64,000 nt of DNA, taken from NCBI GenBank assembly GCA_028370155.1, contig CP116670.1:496001-560000 (forward strand). Direction: 5' to 3'. Under the pieces are notes generated by a model. The model had not been told where the DNA came from. It ran no database searches and saw nothing but the letters and a program-made list of their open reading frames with translations. The position numbers were made by a program, and so were the translations under genes. This document shows, in pieces, positions 10,967 to 21,120 of this stretch (positions within the stretch are counted from its first letter, which is position 1; the number at the start of each line of letters is the position of its first letter). Source of the stretch: Arthrobacter sp. OVS8 (lineage in GTDB: Bacteria > Actinomycetota > Actinomycetes > Actinomycetales > Micrococcaceae).

Positions 10967-11802
10967 GTGGGCAAAGTATCGACGGCGGACCGGCAGCCCC
11001 GAAACGGGACCTTCGCCAACGGCATGGAGTATCTGAGCTGGGGTGAGGGCCCCAAGACACTCCTCTTCATCCAGGGCGGGCCCGGGAGCACGGTTCCCAA
11101 GGGGATGCTGCGCAGGATGTTCCGGTGGCAGTTCGATGCGTTTCTCCACGCCGGATACGCCGTCTGGGTTGTCACCCGGCGCCGCGGAATGCCGCCGGAA
11201 CACACCATCGCCGACATGGCGGACGACTACGCGCGGCTGATAGCCGAGGAGTTCGGCGGGCGGGTAGACGTCGTCGTGGCGGAGTCGTTTGGCGGGATGG
11301 TCGGCCAGTATCTGGCCGCCCGGCATCCCGAATCCTTCGGCCACATTGCCATGGTGGTCACCGCGGCGGAGTTGAGCGACTGGGGCAAGGACGTCGATTC
11401 CCGGATGGCCACGGCCCTCGCCGGCGGGGACACAACCGGTGCCGGGACGATCTTCGCCGAGTATCTGCTGCCGGGCCGGCGGGTGAAGTGGCTGCGGCGG
11501 CTGATCGGACCCCTGATCAGCCGCCGGATGCTGAGCGGTACCGATTTCCCAGCCCAGGACGTCCTCACCGAGGTGCACGGCGAAATGACCTTCAATTCCC
11601 GGGACGTGCTCCCGCTCATCCGGCGGCCCGTGCTGCTCATCTGCGGAGGCGCCGACCAATTCTTCCCCGCGAGGTCGCGCAGGAAACGGCCGGACTGATC
11701 CCGGACTGCATCCTCATCTGGTACGAGGGGAAGGGCCATCTCCGGGCAGCCTCCAGCGGACGCATCGCCCGCGATGTGCTGGAGTACGCCGGCCGCAGTT
11801 GA
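10967..11802 (+). CDS. Alpha/beta-fold hydrolase, one frameshift
   Basis: Predicted cytoplasmic hydrolase of 278 residues. Features: oxyanion-loop IQGGPGS (about residues 35-41), nucleophile elbow VVAESFGGM, acid region LICGGADQFF and catalytic histidine in GKGHLRA. The elbow has Ala where the classical G-x-S-x-G has its first Gly. The GTG at 10967 follows GGGAGG. One C seems lost near 11668 in a C run; the continuation REVAQETAGLIPD completes the fold and ends at 11802. Substrate unknown; esterase and peptidase activities are both possible. Confidence 0.78.
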
Positions 11803-11858
11803 GCCGCAGTTGAGCCGCGGCCGACGGCGGGTGGCCTGGTGGCCGCAGTGGCCGGTCC

Positions 11859-12332
11859 CTACAGGCGGATCGGGTCCAGGGGCAGGGTCATGTAGACGCT
11901 GTTTGGGTCCTCCCCGTAGTCGCCAAAAGGCGGGCAGGTGCTGAACCCGTGCCGCTGGTACAGCCGCCGTGCAGGAGCGAAGAACTCCTGGCTTCCGGTC
12001 TCAAGGTAGAGCCGGCCGTAACCGCTGCGCCGGGCCTCGTCCACGATGTGCCTCAGCAGGAGGGTGGCGACGCCGCGGCCGCGGGCGTGGGCCCCGGTGC
12101 GCATCGACTTGATCTCGCCCTGGCCGGGCTCGAGCAGTTTCAGCGCCCCGCAGCCGAGCACCTCGGACTCCTCGCGCGCGGTCCAGAAGGTGATGGCCGG
12201 GCCCGAGAGGGCGGCGGAATCGAGGGCGTGCACGCTTTCCGCGGGCGACGTGGCGAACATATCCGCGAGATGCTCGCTCAGGAGCTCTTGGACGTCGGCC
12301 CGGCCGGGGTTGTCACGGTCAATCCGGATCAT
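11859..12332 (-). CDS. GNAT-family N-acetyltransferase
   Basis: 157-residue acetyltransferase using acetyl-CoA. The acetyl-CoA loop motif is seen in ARGRGVATLLLRHIVDEA, followed by LYLETGS and the C-terminal RRLYQRHGF. It resembles the YjdJ/PhnO-like single-domain group. The ATG at 12332 is preferred because GGAGGAG lies nine bases upstream; the in-frame GTG at 12350 overlaps that site. Substrate cannot be told from sequence. Confidence 0.82.
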   Translation of the reverse strand: MIRIDRDNPGRADVQELLSEHLADMFATSPAESVHALDSAALSGPAITFWTAREESEVLGCGALKLLEPGQGEIKSMRTGAHARGRGVATLLLRHIVDEARRSGYGRLYLETGSQEFFAPARRLYQRHGFSTCPPFGDYGEDPNSVYMTLPLDPIRL

Positions 12333-12409
12333 CGTGAACGGCTCCTCCACAGAATCTTTTGTCCGCAGTCCAATCTACCGGTTGCCGGCACGCGCCGACG
12401 CCTTCCCGC

Positions 12410-12458
12410 CGAAGTCGCCGGAAGCGCGCGGGGTCGCCGCAACCTTCCGGCGACTTCG
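12410..12458 (-). terminator. 15-bp perfect inverted repeat after gatD
   Basis: Perfect 15-base arms (12410-12424 and 12444-12458) around a 19-base loop lie just 3' of gatD and upstream of the acetyltransferase gene. Position suggests a terminator for the murT-gatD operon. The arms are GC-rich without a T tract. Confidence 0.5.
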
Positions 12459-12514
12459 CAGCGTTCCCGCGATTTCACGTCCGACGACGGGTGTAGGCGC
12501 TTGGCTAACCCGGC

Positions 12515-13300
12515 TCAGCGCGGGCGGCGGGCGGCGTGTTCGCGGGCGAGGGCGGCGTAGGAGTCGTCCGGGGTGCCGGGGAGAAACTGCCGTACTTGCG
12601 CTCGACGGCGGTCCGGATGAGGAAGTCCGCCAGCGCCGGGTTCTTGGGCAGCAGGGATCCGTGCAGGTAGCTCGCCACGATGTTCCGGTAGCGGGCGCCT
12701 TCCTGGCCGTCGTCGCTGTTGTTGCCAGTGCCCTTGGCCGTGGTCCCCAACGGTGAGACGCCCGGACCGAGGGTGGTCTGGCCGCTGTGGTTCTCGTACC
12801 CCAGAACGGTGCCGAACTCGGGGATGACACCGACACGTTGCCGATCAGCCGCTGGTCGGTGCCGTGGGTTTCCACGTCCAGGACGCCGATCCCCGGGATG
12901 ACGGAACCGGTCCGGGTCTTGAAGAACTTCCCGAACAGCTGGTACAGGCCGCAGATCACCAGCATGGGCGTGCCGTCCTCGGCCAGGCCCTTCAGCACTG
13001 ACTCCCGGGACAGCAGGTCGTCCTGGATGACAAGCTGGCCGCTGTCCTGCCCGCCGCCGCCCACGATCAGGTCGACGTCCGCCGGGAACTCGTCGCCGAC
13101 GTTGTACTCGAGGAGTTCAGGGTGTAGCCGTGCCAGCGCAGCCGCTGGGCCAGCACCAGGGCGTTGCCCCAGTCACCGTAGATGTTCATGTCCCGCGGGT
13201 ACAGCTGCAGGACCCGGATGGTTCCCTTGCCGGGCGCCGGGGACTCCTCCGGCGGAAGCTCGTGCCCGAAGGAGAAGCTGGAGTCGGGCTGCGGGGTCAT
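12515..13300 (-). CDS. gatD: Lipid II isoglutaminyl synthase, glutaminase subunit GatD, three frameshifts
   Basis: Class I glutamine amidotransferase-like subunit (262 residues) that supplies ammonia to MurT for amidation of the D-Glu residue of lipid II. The N-terminus IRVLQLYPRDMNIYGDWGN and the nucleophile region MLVICGLYQLFG (Cys about residue 105) are diagnostic. The ATG at 13300 overlaps the murT stop in an ATGA arrangement. Bases seem lost near 13121, 12833 and 12591; restored, the protein runs through GVIPEFGTVLGYENHSG to KYGQFLPGTPDDSYAAL and stops at 12515. Length is normal for the family. Confidence 0.9.
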
Positions 13301-14629
13301 GAGACCACCTCTACTGTGGTGATTTTGGACAGCTCGCGGCGGATGGCAAGCATGGCTGTGTAGGTGCAGAAGATCCGCTTCGGCTTGTCCCTGGCGCCGC
13401 TGATGAATGCCGCCAGCGCGGGAGCAATCTCGGTGTCCACGGCCCCGATGGCGACGTCGTCGTACTGCAGGCGGAGCGCCATGTCGTAGGCGCGGGAGCC
13501 GCTCAACTGGTCCACGCCGCCCTCCCGGAGGGTGTCGAACTCGACGTCCCAGAGCCAGGACATGTCCCGTCCGTCGGCGTAGTTGTCGTTGATGGCGATC
13601 ATCGTGGCGTAACCGGCGGCGGGGAACGACTTCAGCCCCAGGCGGAAGCCGCTGGGGTTTTTCACCAGGACCAGATCCAGCGGCAGGCCGTCGACGACGA
13701 GGCTCTCGCCGCGGCCGAATGCCGGCGCCACCTGGGACAGGGCCGTCAGCAGCCCGTCGTTGTCCGCCAGGACCGTATTTCCAGGGACAGAGTCCCGGAC
13801 GGCAATGGCCCGGGCCAGGGTCAGCGCGGCCGCCGCATTGAAGATGTTGTAGACACCGCGGAGCTTCATCGCGGTGGTGGCCGTGACGCCGTCGTACTCA
13901 AAGTCCGCGTCGGCCGCACCGACCCGGCGCAGCACGACGTCGGCGTGCGGCTTGGGCGGAGCCGCCGGTACGGGGCTGCCGGGGCGGCCCGCAGCTCGTC
14001 GTCGTTCGGGAACGTGCTCAGCAGGGAATCGTCCAGGCCGAAGTACAGGACGTCGGGACCCTTCTGCGTGCCTGTCCTGTGCGTATCCGCGGTGAGCGTT
14101 TCCGCGATCCGGGCCACGCGCGGATCCTCCCGGTTCAGCACCACCGTTCCCGTGGTCTTCGACGCGATGTGCTGCAGCAGCTGCGCGGTTTTGTCGATTT
14201 CGCCGAAACGGTCCAGCTGGTCCCGCAGGACGTTGAGCAGGAGGCTGTAGCGCGGCGGCACCTGGTTGACGAAGTGCACCGCGTGAGCCTCGTCGAGTTC
14301 CAGCACGGCGACGTCGGCGTCCAGCCGTCCGCGCCAGTCCACCTCGCCGAGCAGCGCCGCGGCAACGCCGCGGGTGAAGTTGCTGCCCGTGCGGTTGGTA
14401 AAGACCTTCAGGCCCTGGCTTTCGAGCAGTTCCACCACCATCTTCGTGGTGGTCGTCTTGCCGTTCGTGCCGCTGACGACGGCGACACCGTGCGGCAGCG
14501 TGGACAGCGTCCTGCGCATGAAGCCGGGATCGATTTTTCGACCACGAGCCCGGGAAGGGCAGAGCCTCCGCCCCTGAGCCGGGAGACCCGGCGAACGAAC
14601 TTGCCGAGCGGAATGCTGAAGTAAAACAT
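13297..14629 (-). CDS. murT: Lipid II isoglutaminyl synthase, Mur ligase-like subunit MurT, two frameshifts
   Basis: ATP-dependent Mur-ligase-fold subunit (444 residues) that with GatD amidates the alpha-carboxyl of D-Glu in lipid II. Motifs: ATP loop [14 protein letters not shown] (about residues 48-61), [30 protein letters not shown] and the C-terminal DUF1727 part ([17 protein letters not shown]). The Cys4 zinc ribbon known from staphylococcal and pneumococcal MurT is absent: the segment around residues 225-245 holds no cysteine. One A seems lost near 14535 and one C near 13977. The start ATG at 14629 has a TATATT element 7 nt upstream and no ribosome-binding site. Confidence 0.92.
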
Positions 14630-14721
14630 GCTTTGTAATATATCCCAGTAGCGGCATGGAAGCCCGCCGGAGAGCGGCACGGCATGCCCGGGCGAGGGAC
14701 TGCGGGCACTATGCTGTTCTG
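14630..14721. promoter_or_regulatory. Divergent leaderless-type promoters for murT and pdxT
   Basis: Between the divergent starts are TATATT on the minus strand (14637-14642, 7 nt from the murT ATG) and TATGCT on the plus strand (14710-14715, 6 nt from the pdxT ATG). Neither gene has a visible ribosome-binding site. The geometry fits transcripts starting at the start codon. Confidence 0.5.
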
Positions 14722-15422
14722 ATGACCAACCCCACTTCCGTGCCTCCTTCCCGCGTGGGAACAGGGCTGCGGATCGGCGTCCTGGCACTCCAGGGCGACT
14801 TCCGTGAACACCTGCACGCGGTGGAAGATGCCGGTGCCACGGGCATCGGCGTCCGCCGCCCGGCCGAACTCGACGGACTCGACGGCCTCATCATTCCCGG
14901 CGGCGAATCGACCACCATCGACAAACTGTCCCGCGCGTTCGGGCTCCGCGATCCGTTGCGCCGGCGCATCCACGAAGGGCTGCCGGTCTATGGCTCCTGC
15001 GCCGGGATGATCCTTCTCGCGGATGACATCACCGACCCCGCGAAGGACCTGGCCGGCAACCCGCAGCAGACGTTCGGCGGACTCGACATCACGGTGCGCC
15101 GGAACGCCTTCGGCCGGCAGCGGGAATCCTTCGAGACGGACCTCGACTTCAAGGGCCTTGACTTCAGCGCCACGGAAAACGGCGTGGCTCCGGTCCACGC
15201 GGTCTTCATCCGAGGACCATGGGTGGAACGGGTCGGCGACGGCGTGGAGGTTCTCGCCGTCGTGGAACCCTCGAAGGCGTCCCACCCCGAGGCGCTGGCG
15301 GGGACGGCTAGAATTGTTGCTGTGCGTTCCGGCAAGCTGCTGGCCACCTCCTTCCACCCGGAAGTGACGGGGAGAAGCGCGTGCACGAATTGTTTATTCG
15401 AATGATCAGAGGAGAAGCGTAA
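14722..15422 (+). CDS. pdxT: Pyridoxal 5'-phosphate synthase, glutaminase subunit PdxT, one frameshift
   Basis: Class I glutaminase (233 residues) that delivers ammonia to PdxS. Seen are [26 protein letters not shown], the nucleophile [11 protein letters not shown] and the His/Glu of [10 protein letters not shown] seems missing from a G run near 15371, after which the restored frame reads [14 protein letters not shown] and stops at 15422. It starts a run with yebC and ruvCAB, the same order as in mycobacteria, but its partner pdxS lies at 5845, separated by unrelated genes. Confidence 0.95.
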
Positions 15423-15425
15423 AGC

Positions 15426-16181
15426 ATGTCAGGCCACTCCAAATGGGCGACGACCAAGCATAAGAAGGCCATCCTCGATAGCCGCCGGGCCAAGTCGTTC
15501 GCCAAGCTGATCAAGAACATCGAAGTCGCCGCACGGATGGGCGGACCGGACCTCGCCGGCAACCCGAGCCTGGAACTCGCCGTCACGAAGGCCAAGAAGA
15601 CCTCGGTCCCCGCCGACAACATCGACCGTGCCATCAAGCGCGGCGCCGGCCTCACCGGCGAAGTGGTGGACTACACCGAGATCATGTACGAATGCCGCGG
15701 ACCGCAGGGCTCGGCACTGCTCATCGAATGCCTCACGGACAACAAGAACCGCGCCGCCTCCGAAGTGCGTCTCGCCATCTCCCGCAACGGCGGAACCATC
15801 GCCGATCCCGGTTCGGTCAGCTACCTCTTCTCCCGCAAGGGCGTGGTCTCGCTGCCGAAGAACGGCCTGAGCGAGGACGACGTCCTGATGGCCGTCCTCG
15901 ACGCCGGGGCCGAGGAAGTCAAAGACAACGGCGAGACCTTCGAGATCCACTCCGAACCGACCGACCTGCAGGCCATCCGCGATGCGCTCAAGGAAGCCGG
16001 GATCGACTACGACACCGACGAGGCCGAGTTTGTCCCGTCCATGGAAGTGCCGCTGGATCTCGACGCCGCCAAGAAGTTCATGAAGCTTGTTGACGCCCTC
16101 GAGGAACTCGACGACGTCCAGAACGTCTACAGCAACGCCGACCTCAGCGACGAAGTGCAGGCCGCACTGGAAGCGGAGTGA
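15426..16181 (+). CDS. yebC: YebC/PmpR-family protein (TACO1-like)
   Basis: Intact 251-residue protein with the universal N-terminus [20 protein letters not shown] and conserved [21 protein letters not shown]. The family was described as DNA-binding transcriptional regulators; more recent work links members to translation of proline-rich stretches, as for mitochondrial TACO1. GGAGAAG precedes the ATG. The last codon overlaps the GTG of ruvC (four-base overlap), so the genes are co-translated. Confidence 0.95.
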   Translation: MSGHSKWATTKHKKAILDSRRAKSFAKLIKNIEVAARMGGPDLAGNPSLELAVTKAKKTSVPADNIDRAIKRGAGLTGEVVDYTEIMYECRGPQGSALLIECLTDNKNRAASEVRLAISRNGGTIADPGSVSYLFSRKGVVSLPKNGLSEDDVLMAVLDAGAEEVKDNGETFEIHSEPTDLQAIRDALKEAGIDYDTDEAEFVPSMEVPLDLDAAKKFMKLVDALEELDDVQNVYSNADLSDEVQAALEAE

Positions 16182-16755
16182 CCCTTCGCGTCCTCGGCGT
16201 CGATCCGGGCCTCACCCGCTGCGGGATCGGCGTCGTGGACGTTGAGAAGAACCGCCGCGCCACGATGGTGGCGTTCGGCGTCGTCGGCACATCCCCGGAG
16301 GAAAGCCTGGACCAGCGACTGCTGGTCATCGCCACCTCCATCGACGACTGGCTGGACCGGTACGAACCGCACGTCCTCGCCGTCGAACGCGTCTTCTCGC
16401 AGCTCAACGTCAGCACCGTGATGGGCGTGGCCCAAGCATCCGGCGTCGTGATCGCCGCCGCCGCACGCCGCGGCATCCCGGTGGCGCTGCACACCCTTCC
16501 GAGGTCAAAGCCGCCGTCACCGGCAGCGGAACATCCAACAAGGACGCCGTCACCAAGCTGGTCACCAAGATCCTCCGGCTCGACGCCCCGCCGAGGCCGG
16601 CCGACGCCGCGGACGCCCTGGCGCTTGCCATCACCCACGCCTGGCGGGCCGGCAGCGGTGCCGCAGTGGCCACCACGGGCCCCGGCAGCCAGTCCCTGAC
16701 TCCGGCCCAGCGGGCGTGGGCCGACGCGGAGGCCAAAGCGCGCCGCACACGCTGA
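16178..16755 (+). CDS. ruvC: Holliday junction endonuclease RuvC, one frameshift
   Basis: Endonuclease (192 residues) that cuts Holliday junctions in the RuvABC resolvasome. The first catalytic Asp is in [14 protein letters not shown], the Glu in [14 protein letters not shown]; the C-terminal Asp residues lie in [17 protein letters not shown] after the frame break. One base seems lost near 16495; restored text reads [20 protein letters not shown], matching the family. The start is the GTG overlapping the yebC stop. Confidence 0.94.
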
Positions 16756-16858
16756 ATATCCGGCTGTGCGGCCGCGCGGCTTGGTAGGGTATTCGTAGAT
16801 ATGTTCGGATAGCCGGGTCCTCCCGGCTGAAATGAGCTGTAACCCCAGGAGCCCGGCT

Positions 16859-17504
16859 TTGATCAGTTTTCTTCGCGGAACCGTAGCGCACGTCGGCCTG
16901 TCCTCCGCCGTGATCGACCTCAACGGCGCCGGCATGAGCGTGAACGCCACGCCGCAGACCCTCAGCAGCCTCCGCGTCGGGGAGGAGGAAGCTCTTCACC
17001 TCCCTGATCGTGCGGGAGGACTCCCTTACCCTGTTCGGGTTCGGCAGCGACGACGAACGGGAGGTCTTCGACGTCCTGCTGAGTGTCAGCGGCGTCGGGC
17101 CCCGCCTCGCACTGGCCGTCCTGGCCGTTCACGAGCCGGAAGCAATCCGCGTCGCGGCGCACTCGGGCGACGGCAAGGCCTTCACCAAGGTCCCCGGCAT
17201 CGGCCCCAAGGTCGCCGGCCGGATTGTGCTGGAACTGGCTGGAAAGCTGGTGCCGCAAGGCACGGCGGCCGGTGCTGCTGCTCCGGCCGCATCCGCCGAA
17301 ACGGTCTGGAAGCCGCAGGTCGTTGCGGCCATGACCAGCCTGGGCTGGTCCGAGAAGGACGCCACGTCCAGCATCGACAAGTCCCTGGCGGACTCACCCG
17401 AGCTGGCCGAGAAGGGCAACGTGGCTGAGATCCTGCGCGCCACCCTCCGCTGGCTGGGGCAGGACGGTGCCCGCGCCGGGAACAGGATAGGCGCCCGTGG
17501 CTGA
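16859..17504 (+). CDS. ruvA: Holliday junction helicase subunit RuvA, frameshifted
   Basis: DNA-binding subunit (215 residues) that loads RuvB on Holliday junctions. Begins with TTG giving ISFLRGTVAHVGLSSAVIDL, typical for the family. The helix-hairpin-helix pair is seen in VSGVGPRLALAVLAVH and VPGIGPKVAGRIVLELAGKL; the C-terminal domain III is AAMTSLGWSEKDA. Near 16985-16990 two bases seem lost (GEEGKLFTSLIVRED when restored). The stop overlaps the GTG of ruvB. Confidence 0.93.
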
Positions 17505-18608
17505 GCCGTCCCTGGTTGGCGGGGAGAGGAGCCGGAGGAGCGGGTTATTGAAGCCGCCCTTCGGCCCAAGAACCTGCACGATTTCGTGGGCCAGCACCGG
17601 GTCCGCAAACAGCTTTCGCTCGTCCTGGAGGCCTCGCGCATGCGCGGCCGCAGCGCCGACCACGTTCTGCTCTCCGGCCCGCCCGGGCTGGGCAAGACCA
17701 CGCTGTCCATGATCATTGCCGCAGAGATGAACGCCCCGCTGAGGATCAGCAGCGGACCCGCCATCCAGCACGCCGGGGATCTGGCCGCCATCCTGTCCTC
17801 GCTCTCGGAGGGTGAGGTCCTCTTCCTCGACGAGATCCACCGGATGTCCCGGCCGGCCGAGGAAATGCTCTACATGGCGATGGAGGACTTCCGGGTCGAC
17901 ATCGTCGTCGGGAAAGGCGCCGGGGCCACGGCCATCCCGCTGGAGCTGCCGCCGTTCACGCTGGTCGGCGCCACGACGCGTGCCGGCCTGCTGCCCGGTC
18001 CGCTGCGGGACCGTTTCGGCTTCACCGGCCACCTGGAGTTCTATTCGGTGGCCGAACTGGAACTCGTCCTGCGGCGGTCCGCGGGCCTCCTGGACCTCAA
18101 GGTCAACTCTGCCGGCTTCAGCGAAATCGCGGGGCGTTCCCGGGGCACACCCCGCATCGCCAACCGGCTCCTGCGCCGCGTCCGCGACTGGGCCCTGGTG
18201 CACGGGATCGAGCAGATCGATGCCCGGGCAGCCTCCGCAGCGCTGGACATGTATGAGGTGGACAAGCGCGGCCTCGACCGGCTGGACCGCGCCGTCCTGG
18301 AAGCCCTCATCACGAAATTCGGCGGCGGACCCGTGGGGCTGTCCACCCTGGCGATCGCCGTCGGCGAAGAGACCGAAACCGTAGAAACCGTCGCCGAGCC
18401 GTACCTCGTCAGGGAGGGACTGCTGGGACGCACGCCGCGGGGCCGGATCGCGCTCGCCCCGGCCTGGACGCACCTCGGCTTCGCGGTGCCGCCCGGCGTG
18501 TTCGCGCAGGACCCGCTGGAGCTCTTCCAGGCCGGGGACGAGGGCCCCGATGCCGACGGCGTGCTGGGCCGGGAGGCGGATCCGGAATGGATCCGTAATG
18601 GTCAATAG
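17497..18608 (+). CDS. ruvB: Holliday junction helicase RuvB, one frameshift
   Basis: AAA+ motor (370 residues) driving branch migration. Walker [11 protein letters not shown], Walker B FLDEIHR, sensor [19 protein letters not shown], arginine-rich [16 protein letters not shown] and the C-terminal winged helix are all present. The GTG at 17497 overlaps the ruvA stop. One base is missing near 17521-17526 in a G-rich stretch before [11 protein letters not shown]. Third gene of a ruvCAB operon. Confidence 0.95.
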
Positions 18609-18785
18609 CACCGCTCCGTGACGTTTTCCCTTTAGACTGGTATGACGCTCGGCACGTTCGGGTCTTTGTTTCTGTGCGCGGCCGGCATCCGGCCGCCGTC
18701 GGCGCGGCATGATTGCCTGCCAGCCCGAAGCGAAGCGGACGTTGCTGTATAACCAGCTACGCAAGTACAGAACGGAACTATCCCT

Positions 18786-19250
18786 GTGTTCGGACTTATT
18801 TCTGCCCAGACCCAGCCGCAGGCCGGCGGCGGCATCGACATCATGACCATCCTGCTGTTCGCCATGCTCGGCGTCTTCGTTTTCATGATGTTCCGCCGCA
18901 ACAAGAAGACCCAGCAGCAGCAGGCACAGCTCCAGTCGAAGTTTGCCCCGGGTGTCGAGGTCATGACGAGCTTTGGCCTGTTCGGCCGGATCGTCGAGAT
19001 CAACGACGACGAGAACAAGGTCCTCCTTGAACTGTCCCCGGGCAACACCGCCACCGTGCACCGCCAAGCCGTCACCAAGATCGTCGAGCCGGTTGTCGCC
19101 GCTGAGGAGCCCACGGTGGTCCCCAACGACGCTTCCTCGCTGACCACCGACAAGGCCGACAGCGCCGCAACGGTCAACGATGCGCCGCGCGACGAGACGC
19201 CGGAAGAAACCCTGCGCCGCCTCAACGACGAAGGCAAGAAAGACAGCTAG
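18786..19250 (+). CDS. yajC: Preprotein translocase accessory subunit YajC
   Basis: Intact 154-residue small membrane protein of the SecDF-YajC complex. One transmembrane helix (about residues 20-38) is followed by the conserved cytoplasmic segment FAPGVEVMTSFGLFGRIVEI and an acidic C-terminal tail. GTG start at 18786 without a clear ribosome-binding site. Followed directly by secD and secF, as expected for the complex. Confidence 0.93.
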   Translation: MFGLISAQTQPQAGGGIDIMTILLFAMLGVFVFMMFRRNKKTQQQQAQLQSKFAPGVEVMTSFGLFGRIVEINDDENKVLLELSPGNTATVHRQAVTKIVEPVVAAEEPTVVPNDASSLTTDKADSAATVNDAPRDETPEETLRRLNDEGKKDS

Positions 19251-19356
19251 TCTGCCTGTTTGAGCTATCCCGCGAAGTAATGGTTGCGGGCCACCGCCGG
19301 AGCGGCCCACGTGGGCCGCACCGGCGGTTCCTCCGTAAATAATAGAAAGATCGACA

Positions 19357-21120
19357 ATGGCACGAACTGGCCCCAAAAACTCAGCCCTCAGGGTGCTGGT
19401 CTGGCTCGGCGTTATCCTCGCCGTCATGACCGCTGTCCTGGCAGGTGGCACGATGGCCGGCCAGGCGAGCTGGGCTCCCAAGCTTGCCCTGGACCTTGAA
19501 GGCGGCACCCAGATGATCCTGGCGCCCAAGGTCGAGGGCGGTTCGGACATCAACGAAGAACAGCTCAACCAGGCCGTGGCGATCATCCGCCAGCGCGTGG
19601 ATGGCTCCGGCGTCGCGGAAGCTGAGATCAGCACGCAGTCCGGACGCAACGTTGTGGTCAGCCTGCCCGGCACCCCGTCAAAGGAAACCCGCGCGCTGAT
19701 CCAGGCGTCCGCCGACATGAACTTCCGGCCCGTGCTGCAGGCCGGACCGGGCGCAGCGGTCCCGGCGGAGTCCCTGACCCCCGACGACCAGCTGCCCAAG
19801 CCCACCGCGGAGCCCGCCAACGGCAGCGACGTCAACTGGATCACCCCGAGGTCTACAAGAAGTTCGAGACGCTCGATTGTGACAACCCGTCCCAGGACCA
19901 GCAGGAACGCTCCGACCCGGCCAAGCCGCTGGTCACCTGCGAACCCGCGTCCGAGGGCCGGCCGGCGATCAAGTACATCCTCGGCCCGGTGGAGGTCAAG
20001 GGCTCGAACATCAAGAACTCCTCCTTCCAGCTGCAGCGCGGCGCCCAGGGTGCCGTCACCAATGAGTGGGCCGTGGACATCCAGTTCGACGACGAAGGCA
20101 CCACCAAGTTCAAGACCGTCACCGAGCGGCTGAACAAGTTCTACGTCGAGGCCGGCGGCGAAACCGGTACGGATCCGAAGTCGCAGTTCGCCATTGTCCT
20201 GGACGACCAGGTCATTTCCGCCCCGCGGTCCCAGGCTGTCATTACCGACGGCCGGCCGCAGATCACCGGCGGCTTCACGGAGGAATCGGCGAAGGCCCTC
20301 TCCGACCAGCTCCGCTTCGGTGCCCTCCCGATCAGCTTCGAGATCCAGAGCGAACAGCAGATTTCCGCCACCCTCGGCGGTGAGCAACTCCGCATGGGCC
20401 TGCTCGCCGGCCTGATCGGCCTGCTGCTGGTGGTGGTGTACTCCCTGTTCCAGTACCGGGCACTGGGCCTGGTCACCGTTGCCTCCTCGTGATGGCCGGT
20501 GCTCTGACGTTCCTGGCCATCGACATCCTGGGCTGGACCGAGAACTACCGGCTCTCCCTCGCCGGCGTCGCGGGCATCATCGTGGCCATCGGCCAGACCG
20601 CGGACTCGTTCATCGTCTACTTCGAACGAATCCGTGATGAGCTCCGTGAAGGCCGCGGCCTTGTCTCGGCAGTCGAGAACGGCTGGAAGCGCGCAAAGCG
20701 CACGGTCTTGGCCTCCAAGGCCGTCAACCTGCTCGCCGCCGTCGTGCTGTACTTCGTGGCGGTGGGCAACGTCCGCGGCTTCGCGTTCACCCTCGGCCTG
20801 ACAGCCATTGCCGACCTGATCGTGGTCTTCATGTTCACGCATCCGACCCTGCAGCTGCTGGCCCGCACCAAGTTCTTCGGTGAAGGCCACCCGCTCTCCG
20901 GACTGGACCCGAAGAGCCTCGGCGCCGTCCCCTTGTACCGGGGCGCGGGCCGGTTCCGCACTCCTGCGGACAAGCCGCCCAGGTGGCCGCGCTCCGCGCC
21001 AAGAACACCGGCGCCACGGCTGAGGCCGAACGCCGGATGACCATTGCAGAACGACGCCTCGCGGAGCGGCAGGAACAACTTGCCGGTTCCTCCAAGAGCG
21101 CGTCCAAGGAGGGCAACTAA
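19357..21120 (+). CDS. secD: Protein translocase subunit SecD, three frameshifts
   Basis: RND-type membrane subunit (588 residues) that uses the proton gradient to help export through SecYEG. The N-terminal helix is followed by LALDLEGGTQMIL, the large periplasmic P1 domain, then the transmembrane bundle with LRFGALPISFEI and GQTADSFIVYFERIRDE. Bases seem lost near 19847, 20486 and 20974; restored, the frame joins through ITPEVYKKFETLDC, TVASLVMAGALTF and the tail VAALRAKNTGATAEAERR. Its TAA abuts the ATG of secF without a gap. Confidence 0.94.

Noticed and set aside
17394..20387. A 997-codon open frame on the minus strand
   Set aside because: It lies antisense to ruvB, yajC and secD, and its residue make-up is that of a GC-rich shadow frame; no family features.
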